The translations under genes were made by a program, and so were the position numbers. Positions 20,201 to 32,200 of a stretch of 64,000 nt of DNA are shown here, piece after piece (position 1 is the stretch's first letter; every line of letters begins with the position of its first letter). This stretch comes from Isochrysis galbana (taxonomy: Eukaryota > Haptophyta > Isochrysidales > Isochrysidaceae). The notes under the pieces were generated by a model. It saw only the letters and a program-made list of their open reading frames with translations, did not search any database and was not told where the DNA came from. The stretch is from the NCBI GenBank assembly GCA_018136815.1, contig CM030942.1, positions 1,759,171-1,823,170 on the forward strand. The letters run 5' to 3'.

Positions 20201-23200
20201 TGGCGACAGAGGCGGAGGCGAGGGCGGTGGAGGTGAGGGTGGTGGAGGAGAGGGCGGCGGGGGTAAAGGTGGTGGCAGCAAAGGCGGCGGCGGCAAGGGC
20301 GGCGGTTGAGAGGGCGGCGGTAGAAAGGGAGGCGGCGGTGAGGGCGGAGGTGGCGACAGAGGCGGAGGCGAAGGCGGTGGAGGCGAGGGCGGTGGCGGCG
20401 ATGGTGGCGGCGGAGATGGTGGTAGAGGCGACGGCGGTGGGGGCGACGGTGGCGGCGGAGATGGCGGCGGCGGAGATGGAGGTAGCGGAGTGGGAGGAGG
20501 AGGCGACGGAGGTGGAGGCGATGGGGGTGGTGGAGATGGGGGAGGTGGTGATGGCGGTGGCGGAGAAGGTGGCGAAGGGGATGGTGGCGGAGGCGAGGGC
20601 GATGGGGGCGAGGGCGGAGGAGGAGAGGGCGGCGGTTGTGATGGCGGTGGAGGCGACGGAGGTGGCGGCGATGGCGGCGGCGGCGATGGCCGCGGCGGAG
20701 AGGGTGGTGGTGGAGACGGCGGCGGCGGCAATGGCGGCGGCGGCGAGGGTGGCGGCGGAGACGGCGGAGGCGGTGAAGGTGGTGGCGGCGATAGTGGCGG
20801 CGGTGATGGAGGAGGCGACGGTGGCGGTGGGGATGGCGGCGGCGGCGATGGCGGCGGCGGTGAGGGTGGCGGGGGCGACGGCGGGGGAGGCGAGGGAGGG
20901 GGCGGCGACGGCGGTGGAGGCGACGGCGGTGGAGGCGATGGGGGCGGCGGGGAGGGAGGCGGAGGCGAGGGCGGCGGTGGCGACGGTGGCGGAGGCGATG
21001 GTGGAGGCGGCGATGGTGGCGGCGGCAAGGTTGGAGGGGTTGATGGTGGCGGAGGCGACGGTGGTGGTGGCGACGGGGGCGGCGGCGACGGCGGTGGGGG
21101 CGATGGGGGACGTGGCGATGGCGGTGGAGGCGAGGGCGGTGGCGGCGATGGTGGCGGAGGAGATGGTGGCGGAGGTGAGGGCGGTGGGAGCGATGGCGGT
21201 GGGGGCGAGGGCGGAGGAGGAGAGGGCGGTGGCGGTGATGGTGGTGGTGGCGACGGAGGCGGCGGCGATGGCGGAGGTGGCGAGGGCGGCGGCGGGGAAG
21301 GCGGCGGTGGTGACGGCGGCGGCGGCGATGGCGGCGGTGGTGAGGGTGGGGGGGGCGACGGCGGGGGAGGCGAGGGAGGAGGCGGCGACGGCGGCGGAGG
21401 CGACGGCGGTGGAAGCGATGGGGGCGGCGGCGACGGTGGTGGCGGCGAGGGCGGTGGAGGAGAGGGCGGCGGCGAGGGCGGCGGCGGCGACGGCGGAGGT
21501 GGCGAGGGCGGCGGCGGGGAAGGCGGCGGTGGGGACGGCGGCAGCGGCGATGGCGGCGGTGGTGAGGGTGGGGGGGGCGACGGCGGGGGAGGCGAGGGAG
21601 GAGGCGGCGACGGCGGCGGAGGCGACGGCGGCGGAGGCGACGGCGGTGGAGGCGATGGGGGCGGCGGGGAGGGAGGCGGAGGCGATGGCGGCGGCGGCGA
21701 CGGTGGGGGAGGCGATGGTGGCGGTGGGGATGGAGGTGGCGGCGATGGCGGCGGCGGCGACGGTGGGGGCGGCGACGGGGGCGGAGGCGACGGTGGCGGT
21801 GGCGACGGTGGTGGAGGCGACGGTGGTGGGGGCGACGGGGGCGGAGGCGACGGTGGCGGTGGCGACGGTGGCGGCGGCGATGGCGGCGGTGGCGATGGCG
21901 GTGGCGGCGACGGTGGTGGCGGCGAAGGCGGTGGGGGGGAGGGCGGCGGCGACGGCGGCGGCGGCGACGGCGGAGGCGGCGACGGCGGCGGCGGGGAAGG
22001 CGGCGGTGGGGACGGCGGCGGCGGCGATGGCGGCGGTGGGGACGGTGGAGGGGGCGACGGCGGCGGTGGGGACGGGGGAGGGGGCGACGGCGGTGGAGGC
22101 GACGGCGGTGGCGGCGATGGTGGCGGCGGAGATGGTGGAGGAGGCGACGGCGGTGGGGGCGACGGCGGAGGCGGCGACGGTGGCGGCGGATATGGAGGTG
22201 GCGGAGAGGGGGGGGAGGCGACGGAGGTGGAGGCGATGGGGGTGGTGGAGATGGGGGAGGTGGCGATGGCGGTGGCGGAGAAGGTGGCGGAGGCGAAGGC
22301 GGTGGGGGCGATGGCGGTGGGGGCGAGGGCGGAGGAGGGGAGGGCGGTGGCGGTGATGGTGGTGGAGGTGACGGAGGCGGCGGTGCAGGCGGTGGCGGTG
22401 ATGGCGGCGGCGGCGAGGGTGGTGGTGGGGACGGCGGCGGCGGCGATGGCGGCGGCGGCGATGGTGGCGGCGGCGAGGGCGGCGGCGGCGAGGGCGGCGG
22501 CGGCGACGGTGGCGGCGGTGACGGTGGAGGAGGCGACGGTGGTGGTGGGGACGGCGGCGGCGGCGATGGCGGCGGTGGTAAGGGTGGGGGAGGCGACGGC
22601 GGGGGAGGCGAGGGAGGGGGCGGCGTCGGCGGCGGAGGCGACGGCGGTGGAGGCAATGGGGGCGGCGGCGAGGGAGGCGGAGGCGATGGCGGCGGCGGCG
22701 ACGGCGGGGGGGGCGACGGTGGCGGTGGGGATGGAGGTGGCGGTGATGGCGGCGGCGGTGACGGTGGGGGGGGTGACGGTGGCGGAGGCGACGGTGGCGG
22801 AGGCGACGGTGGTGGAGGCGACGGTGGCGGGGGCGACGGGGGCGGAGGGGAGGGAGGCGGAGGCGAAGGTGGCGGCGGCGATGGCGGCGGCGGCGATGGC
22901 GGTGGCGACGACGGTGGTGGCGGCGAAGGCGGTGGGGGGGAGGGCGGCGGCGACGGCGGCGGCGGCGACGGCGGAGGTGGCGACGGCGGCGGTGGTGAAG
23001 GCGGAGGTGGGGACGGCGGCGGCGGCGATGGCGGCGGTGGAGACGGTGGAGGCGGCGACGGCGGCGGAGGGGACGGGGGAGGAGGCGATGGCGGTGGAGG
23101 CGAAGGCGGTGGCGGCGAGGGTGGCGGCGGAGATGGTGGTGGAGGCGACGGAGGTGGGGGCGACGGTGGCGGCGGAGATGGCGGCGGCGGAGATGGAGGT

Positions 23201-26200
23201 GGCGAAGAAGGAGGAGGAGGCGACGGAGGTGGAGGCGATGGGGGTGGTGGAGATGGCGGAGGTGACGATGGCGGTGGCGGAGAAGGTGGTGGAGGGGATG
23301 GTGGCGGGGGCAAGCGTGGTGGCGGTGAAGGCGGAGGAGGCGAGGGCGGTGGTGGTGAAGGGGGTGGTGGCGACGGAGGCGGCGGCGATGGCGGCGGCGG
23401 TGATGGCCGCGGCGGAGAGAGTGGTGGTGGAGACGGCGGCGGCGGCAATGGCGGCGGCGGCGAGGGTGGCGGCGGAGACGGCGGAGGCGGTGATGGTGGC
23501 GGCGGCGATGGTGGCGGCGGTGATGGAGGAGGAGGCGACGGTGGCGGTGGGGATGGCGGCGGCGGCGATGGCGGTGGTGGTGAGGGTGGGGGGGGCGACG
23601 GCGGGGGAGGCGAGGGAGGGGGCGGCGACGGCGGTGGAGGCGACGGCGGTGGAGGCGATGGGGAAGGAGGCGGAGGCGACGGCGGCGGCGGCGACGGCGG
23701 GGGGGGCGACGGTGGCGGTGGGGATGGAGGTGGGGGCGATGGCGGCGGTGGCGAAGGTGGGGGGGGGACGGTGGCGGAGGCGACGGTGGCGGTGGCGACG
23801 GTGGTGGAGGCGACGGAGGTGGGGGCGACGGGGGCGGAGGGGAGGGAGGCGGAGGCGACGGTGGCGGCGGCGATGGCGGCGGCGGCGATGGCGGTGGCGG
23901 CGAGGGTGGTGGCGGCGAGGGCGGTGGAGGAGAGGGCGGCGGCGACGGCGGCGGCGGTGACGGCGGCGGCGGCGACGGCGGCGGCGGAGAAGGCGGCGGT
24001 GGGGACGGCGGCGGCGGCGATGGCGGCGGTGGGGACGGTGGAGGGGGCGACGGCGGCGGAGGGGACGGGGGAGGTGGCGATGGCGGTGGAGGCGAGGGCG
24101 GCGGCGGCGATGGTGGCGGCGGAGATGGCGGAGGAGGCGACGGTGGTGGGGGCGACGGTGGCGGTGGAGATGGCGGCGGCGGAGATGGAGGTGGCGGAGA
24201 GGGAGGAGGAGGCGACGGAGGTGGAGGCGATGGGGGTGGTGGTGATGGGGGAGGTGGCGATGGCGGTGGCGGAGAAGGTGGCGGAGGCGAAGGCGGTGGG
24301 GGCGATGGCGGTGGCGGCGAGGGCGGAGGAGGAGAGGGCGGTGGCGGTGATGGTGGTGGAGGCGACGGAGGCGGCGGCGATGGCGGCGGCGGTGATGGCG
24401 GCGGCGGTGAGGGTGGTGGTGGGGACGGCGGCGGCGGCAATGGCGGCGGGGGAGAGGGTGGCGGCGGAGACGGCGGAGGCGGTGAAGGTGGCGGCGGCGA
24501 TGGTGGCGGCGGTGACGGTGGAGGTGGCGACGGTGGCGGCGGGGATGGCGGCGGCGGCGATGGCGGCGGTGGTGAGGGTGGGGGCGGCGACGGCGGGGGA
24601 GGCGAGGGAGGGGGCGGAGACGGCGGTGGAGGCGACGGCGGTGGAGGCGATGGGGGTGGCGGGGAGGGAGGCGGAGGCGATGGCGGCGGCGGCGACGGCG
24701 GGGGAGGCGATGGTGGCGGTGGGGATGGAGGTGGCGGCGAGGGCGGCGGTGGCGACGGTGGGGGGGGCGATGGTGGCGGAGTTGACGGTGGCGGTGGCGA
24801 TGGGGGCGGCGGCGACGGTGGTGGAGGCGACGGTGGTGGAGGGGTGGGAGGCGGAGGCGACGGGGGCGGCGGCGATGGCGGCGGTGGCGATGGCGGTGGC
24901 GGTGAAGGTGGTGGAGGCGAGGGCGGTGGAGGAGAGGGCGGCGGCGACGGCGGCGGCGGTGACGGCGGCGGCGGCGACGGCGGCGGCGGAGAAGGCGGCG
25001 GTGGGGACGGCGGCGGCGGCGATGGCGGCGGTGGGGACGGTGGAGGGGGCGACGGCGGCGGTGGGGACGGGGGAGGTGGCGACGGCGGTGGAGGCGACGG
25101 CGGTGGCGGCGATGGTGGCGGCGGAGATGGTGGAGGAGGCGACGGCGGTGGGGGCGACGGCGGAGGCGGCGACGGTGGCGGCGGAGATGGAGGTGGCGGA
25201 GAGGGGGGGGGAGGCGACGGAGGTGGAGGCGATGGGGGTGGTGGAGATGGGGGAGGTGGCGATGGCGGTGGCGGAGAAGGTGGCGGAGGCGAAGGCGGTG
25301 GGGGCGATGGCGGTGGAGGCGAGGGCGGAGGAGGGGAGGGCGGTGGCGGTGATGGTGGTGGAGGTGACGGAGGCGGCGGTGCAGGCGGTGGCGGTGATGG
25401 CGGCGGCGGCGAGGGTGGTGGTGGGGACGGCGGCGGCGGCGATGGCGGCGGCGGCGATGGTGGCGGCGGCGAGGGCGGCGGCGGCGAGGGCGGCGGCGGC
25501 GATGGTGGCGGCGGAGATGGAGGTGGCGGAGAAGGAGGAGGAGGCGAAGGTGGTGGAGGCGATGGCGGCGGTGGTAAGGGAGGGGGGGACGACGGCGGGG
25601 GAGGCGAGGGAGGGGGCGGAGACGGCGGTGGAGGCGACGGCGGTGGAGGCGATGGAGGTGGCGGGGAGGGAGGCGGAGGCGATGGCGGCGGCGGCGACGG
25701 CGGGGGGGGCGATGGTGGCGGTGGGGATGGAGGTGGCGGCGAGGGCGGCGGTGGCGACGGGGGGGGGGGGGATGGTGGCGGAGGTGACGGTGGCGGTGGC
25801 GATGGGGGCGGCGGCGACGGTGGTGGCGGCGACGGCGGCGGAGGGGAAGGTGGCGGCGGAGACGGAGGCGGCGGCGTCGGCGGCGGCGGAGATGGCGGAG
25901 GAGGCGACGGTGGCGGCGGGGATGGCGGCGGCGGCGATGGCGGCGGTGGTGAGGGTGGGGGGGGCGACGGCGGGGGAGGCGAGGGAGGAGGCGGCGACGG
26001 CGGTGGAGGCGACGGCGGTGGAGGCGATGGGGGCGGCGGGGAGGGAGGCGGAGGAGATGGTGGCGGCGGCGTCGGCGGGGGAGGCGACGGTGGCGGCGGG
26101 GATGGAGGTGGGGGCGATGGCGGCGGCGGCGACGGTGGGGGGGCGACGGGGGCGGAGGCGACGGTGGCGGTGGTGACGGTGGTGGAGGCGACGGTGGTGG

Positions 26201-29200
26201 AGGCGACGGAGGCGGAGGGGAGGGTGGCGGAGGCGACGGGGGCGGCGGCGAAGGCGGTGGCGGCGAGGGTGGTGGCGGCGAGGGCGGTGGCGGCGAGGGT
26301 GGTGGGGGGGAGGGCGGCGGCGACGGCGGCGGCGGCGACGGCGGAGGCGGCGACGGCGGCGGAGGGGAAGGCGGCGGTGGGGACGGCGGCGGCGGCGATG
26401 GCGGTGGTGGAGACGGTGGAGGCGGCGACGGCGGCGGAGGAGACGGCGGAGGTGGCGATGGCGGTGGAGGCGAGGGCGGTGGCGGAGATGGTGGCGGTGG
26501 CGATGGCGGTGGAGGCGACGGAGGTGGGGGTGACGGTGGCGGCGGAGACGGCGGGGGCGGAGATGGAGGTGGCGGAGAGGGAGGAGGAGGCGATGGGGGT
26601 GGTGGAGATGGGGGCGGTGGCGATGGCGGTGGCGGAGAAGGTGGAGGAGGGGATGGTGGCGGAGGTGAGGGCGGTGGGGGCGAGGGTGGTGGGGGAGAGG
26701 GTGGAGGAGGGGAGGGCGGTGGCGGTGATGGTGGTGGAGGCGACGGAGGCGGCGGCGATGGCGGCGGCGGCGATGGCGGCGGCGGCGAGGGTGGTGGTGG
26801 GGAAGGCGGCGGCGGCGATGGCGGCGGCGGCGATGGTGGCGGCGGCGAAGGCGGCGGCGGCGAGGGCGGCGGCGGCGATGGTGGCGGCGGAGATGGAGGT
26901 GGCGGCGAAGGAGGAGGAGGGGATGGCGGCGGTGGCGAAGGGGGAGGGGGCGAAGGCGGTGGAGGCGACGGCGGTGGCGGCGATGGTGGCGGCGGAGATG
27001 GTGGTGGAGGCGACGGCGGTGGCGGAGAAGGTGGCGGCGGAGATGGCGGCGGCGGAGATGGAGGTGGCGGAGAGGGAGGAGGAGGCGACGGAGGTGGAGG
27101 CGATGGGGGTGGTGGAGATGGAGGAGGTGGCGATGGCGGCGGCGGAGAAGGGGGCGGCGGAGATGGTGGCGGAGGCGAGGGCGGTGGGGGCGAGGGCGGA
27201 GGAGGGGAGGGCGGTGGTGGTGAAGGGGGTGGTGGCGACGGAGGCGGCGGCGATGGCGGCGGCGGAGATGGCGGAGGAGGCGACGGTGGCGGCGGGGATG
27301 GCGGCGGCGGCGATGGCGGCGGTGGTGAGGGTGGCGGCGCAGACGGCGGGGGAGGCGAGGGAGGGGGCGGCGACGGCGGTGGAGGCGACGGCGGGGGAGG
27401 CGATGGTGGCGGCGGCGACGGCGGGGGGGGCGACGGTGGCGGCGGGGATGGAGGTGGTGGCGATGGCGGCGGCGGCGACGGTGGGGGGGGCGACGGGGGC
27501 GGAGGCGACGGTGGCGGTGGTGACGGTGGTGGAGGCGACGGTGGTGGAGGCGACGGAGGCGGAGGGGAGGGTGGCGGAGGCGACGGGGGCGGTGGCGACG
27601 GTGGCGGAGGGGAGGGTGGCGGAGGCGAGGGTGGCGGCGGCGAGGGCGGTGGCGGCGAGGGCGGTGGCGGCGAGGGCGGTGGAGGAGAGGGCGGCGGCGA
27701 CGGCGGCGGCGGCGACGGCGGAGGCGGCGACGGCGGCGGAGGGGAAGGCGGCGGTGGGGACGGCGGCGGCGGCGATGGCGGTGGTGGAGACGGTGGAGGC
27801 GGCGACGGCGGCGGAGGAGACGGCGGAGGTGGCGATGGCGGTGGAGGCGAGGGCGGTGGCGGAGATGGTGGCGGTGGCGATGGCGGTGGAGGCGACGGAG
27901 GTGGGGGTGACGGTGGCGGCGGAGACGGCGGGGGCGGAGATGGAGGTGGCGGAGAGGGAGGAGGAGGCGATGGGGGTGGTGGAGATGGGGGCGGTGGCGA
28001 TGGCGGTGGCGGAGAAGGTGGAGGAGGGGATGGTGGCGGAGGTGAGGGCGGTGGGGGCGAGGGTGGTGGGGGAGAGGGCGGAGGAGGGGAGGGCGGTGGC
28101 GGTGATGGTGGTGGAGGCGACGGAGGCGGCGGCGATGGCGGCGGCGGCGATGGCGGCGGCGGCGAGGGTGGTGGTGGGGAAGGCGGCGGCGGCGATGGCG
28201 GCGGCGGCGATGGCGGCGGCGGCGAAGGCGGCGGCGGCGAGGGCGGCGGCGGCGATGGTGGCGGCGGAGATGGAGGTGGCGGCGAAGGAGGAGGAGGCGA
28301 CGGAGGTGGAGGCGAAGGGGGAGGGGGCGAAGGCGGTGGAGGCGACGGCGGTGGCGGCGATGGTGGCGGCGGAGATGGTGGTGGAGGCGACGGCGGTGGC
28401 GGAGAAGGTGGCGGCGGAGATGGCGGCGGCGGAGATGGAGGTGGCGGAGAGGGAGGAGGAGGCGACGGAGGTGGAGGCGATGGGGGTGGTGGAGATGGAG
28501 GAGGTGGCGATGGCGGCGGCGGAGAAGGGGGCGGCGGAGATGGTGGCGGAGGCGAGGGCGGTGGGGGCGAGGGCGGAGGAGGGGAGGGCGGTGGTGGTGA
28601 AGGGGGTGGTGGCGACGGAGGCGGCGGCGATGGCGGCGGCGGAGATGGCGGAGGAGGCGACGGTGGCGGCGGGGATGGCGGCGGCGGCGATGGCGGCGGT
28701 GGTGAGGGTGGCGGCGCAGACGGCGGGGGAGGCGAGGGAGGGGGCGGCGACGGCGGTGGAGGCGACGGCGGGGGAGGCGATGGTGGCGGCGGCGACGGCG
28801 GGGGAGGCGACGGTGGCGGCGGCGACGGCGGGGGAGGCGATGGCGGCGGCGGCGACGGTGGGGGGGGCGACGGGGGCGGAGGCGACGGTGGCGGTGGTGA
28901 CGGTGGTGGAGGCGACGGTGGTGGAGGCGACGGAGGCGGAGGGGAGGGTGGCGGAGGCGACGGGGGCGGCGGCGATGGCGGCGGTGGTGATGGCGGTGGA
29001 GGCGAGGGTGGCGGCGGCGAGGGCGGTGGCGGCGAGGGTGGTGGCGGCGAGGGCGGTGGAGGAGAGGGCGGCGGCGACGGCGGCGGCGGCGACGGCGGAG
29101 GCGGCGACGGCGGCGGAGGGGAAGGCGGCGGTGGGGACGGCGGCGGCGGCGATGGCGGCGGTGGAGACGGTGGAGGCGGCGACGGCGGCGGAGGAGACGG

Positions 29201-32200
29201 CGGAGGTGGCGATGGCGGTGGAGGCGAGGGCGGTGGCGGAGATGGTGGCGGTGGCGATGGCGGTGGAGGCGACGGAGGTGGGGGTGACGGTGGCGGCGGA
29301 GACGGCGGGGGCGGAGATGGAGGTGGCGGAGAGGGAGGAGGAGGCGATGGGGGTGGTGGAGATGGGGGCGGTGGCGATGGCGGTGGCGGAGAAGGTGGAG
29401 GAGGGGATGGTGGCGGAGGTGAGGGCGGTGGGGGCGAGGGTGGTGGGGGAGAGGGTGGAGGAGGGGAGGGCGGTGGCGGTGATGGTGGTGGAGGCGACGG
29501 AGGCGGCGGCGATGGCGGCGGCGGCGATGGCGGCGGCGGCGAGGGTGGTGGTGGGGAAGGCGGCGGCGGCGATGGCGGCGGCGGCGATGGTGGCGGCGGC
29601 GAAGGCGGCGGCGGCGAGGGCGGCGGCGGCGATGGTGGCGGCGGAGATGGAGGTGGCGGCGAAGGAGGAGGAGGCGACGGAGGTGGAGGCGAAGGGGGAG
29701 GGGGCGAAGGCGGTGGAGGCGACGGCGGTGGCGGCGATGGTGGCGGCGGAGATGGTGGTGGAGGCGACGGCGGTGGCGGAGAAGGTGGCGGCGGAGATGG
29801 CGGCGGCGGAGATGGAGGTGGCGGAGAGGGAGGAGGAGGCGACGGAGGTGGAGGCGATGGGGGTGGTGGAGATGGAGGAGGTGGCGATGGCGGCGGCGGA
29901 GAAGGGGGCGGCGGAGATGGTGGCGGAGGCGAGGGCGGTGGGGGCGAGGGCGGAGGAGGGGAGGGCGGTGGTGGTGAAGGGGGTGGTGGCGACGGAGGCG
30001 GCGGCGATGGCGGCGGCGGAGATGGCGGAGGAGGCGACGGTGGCGGCGGGGATGGCGGCGGCGGCGATGGCGGCGGCGGTGAGGGTGGCGGCGCAGACGG
30101 CGGGGGAGGCGAGGGAGGGGGCGGCGACGGCGGTGGAGGCGACGGCGGGGGAGGCGATGGTGGCGGCGGCGACGGCGGGGGGGGCGATGGCGGCGGCGGG
30201 GATGGAGGTGGTGGCGATGGCGGCGGCGGCGACGGTGGGGGGGGCGACGGGGGCGGAGGCGACGGTGGCGGTGGTGACGGTGGTGGAGGCGACGGTGGTG
30301 GAGGCGACGGAGGCGGAGGGGAGGGTGGCGGAGGCGACGGTGGCGGTGGCGACGGTGGCGGAGGGGAGGGTGGCGGAGGCGAGGGTGGCGGCGGCGAGGG
30401 CGGTGGCGGCGAGGGTGGTGGCGGCGAGGGCGGTGGAGGAGAGGGCGGCGGCGACGGCGGCGGCGGCGACGGCGGAGGCGGCGACGGGGGCGGAGGGGAA
30501 GGCGGCGGTGGGGACGGCGGCGGCGGCGATGGCGGCGGTGGAGACGGTGGAGGCGGCGACGGCGGCGGAGGAGACGGCGGAGGTGGCGATGGCGGTGGAG
30601 GCGAGGGCGGTGGCGGAGATGGTGGCGGTGGCGATGGCGGTGGAGGCGACGGAGGTGGGGGTGACGGTGGCGGCGGAGACGGCGGGGGCGGAGATGGAGG
30701 TGGCGGAGAGGGAGGAGGAGGCGATGGGGGTGGTGGAGATGGGGGCGGTGGCGAAGGGGGAGGGGGCGAAGGCGGTGGGGGCGAGGGTGGGGGGGGAGAG
30801 GGTGGAGGAGGGGAGGGTGGCGGCGGAGATGGTGGTGGAGGCGACGGCGGTGGCGGAGAAGGTGGCGGCGGAGATGGCGGCGGCGGAGATGGAGGTGGCG
30901 GAGAGGGAGGAGGAGGCGACGGAGGTGGAGGCGATGGGGGTGGTGGAGATGGAGGAGGTGGCGATGGCGGCGGCGGAGAAGGGGGCGGCGGAGATGGTGG
31001 CGGAGGCGAGGGCGGTGGGGGCGAGGGCGGAGGAGGGGAGGGCGGTGGTGGTGAAGGGGGTGGTGGCGACGGAGGCGGCGGAGATGGCGGCGGCGGAGAT
31101 GGCGGAGGAGGCGACGGCGGCGGCGGGGATGGCGGCGGCGGCGATGGCGGCGGTGGTGAGGGTGGCGGCGGAGACGGCGGGGGAGGCGATGGGGGCGGCG
31201 GGGACGGCGGGGGAGGCGACGGTGGCGGCGGGGATGGAGGTGGTGGCGATGGCGGCGGCGGGGATGGCGGCGGCGGCGATGGCGGCGGTCGTGAGGGTGG
31301 GGGGGGCGACGGCGGGGGAGGCGAGGGAGGGGGCGGAGACGGCGGTGGAGGCGACGGCGGTGGAGGCGATGGGGGCGGCGGGGAGGGAGGTGGAGGCGAT
31401 GGCGGCGGTGGCGACGGCGGAGGAGGCGATGGTGGCGGCGGGGACGGAGGCGGCGGCAATGGCGGCGGTGGCGAGGGCGGAGGGGGGGATGGTGGCGGTG
31501 GCGACGGTGGCGGTGGCGACGGAGGCGGAGGGGAGGGTGGTGGAGGCGACGGCGGAGGAGGGGAGGGTGGCGGAGGCGACGGTGGCGGCGGCGATGGCGG
31601 CGGAGGTGATGGCGGTGGCGGCGAGGGTGGTGGCGGCGAGGGCGGTGGAGGAGAGGGCGACGGCGACGGCGGCGGCGGCGACGGTGGAGGTGGCGACGGC
31701 GGCGGCGGAGAAGGCGGAGGTGGGGACGGCGGCGGCGGCGATGGCGGCGGTGGAGACGGTGGAGGCGGCGACGGCGGCGGAGGGAACGGGGGAGGAGGCG
31801 ATGGCGGTGGAGGTGAGGGCGGTGGAGGCTTGGGCGGTGGGGGCGATGGTGGCGGCGGAGACGGCGGTGGAGGCGACGGCGGTGGCGGAGAAGGCGGCGG
31901 CGGAGATGGAGGTGGCGGAGAGGGAGGAGGAGGTGATGGAGGTGGAGGCGATGGGGGTGGTGGAGATGGCGGTGGCGGTGATGGTGGCGGAGGAGATGGT
32001 GGCGGCGGAGACGGGGGAGGAGGTGACGGAGGAGGCGGAGAAGGAGGTCGAGATGGAGGTGGTGGAGAAGGAGGCGGTGGCGACGGTGGCGGTGGCGACG
32101 GCGGCGGTGGTGATGGAGGGGGTGGGGAAGGCGGCGGGGGAGACGGAGGAGGTGGCGTTGGTGGCGGCGGAGATGGGGGAGGAGGCGACGGCGGTGGGGG

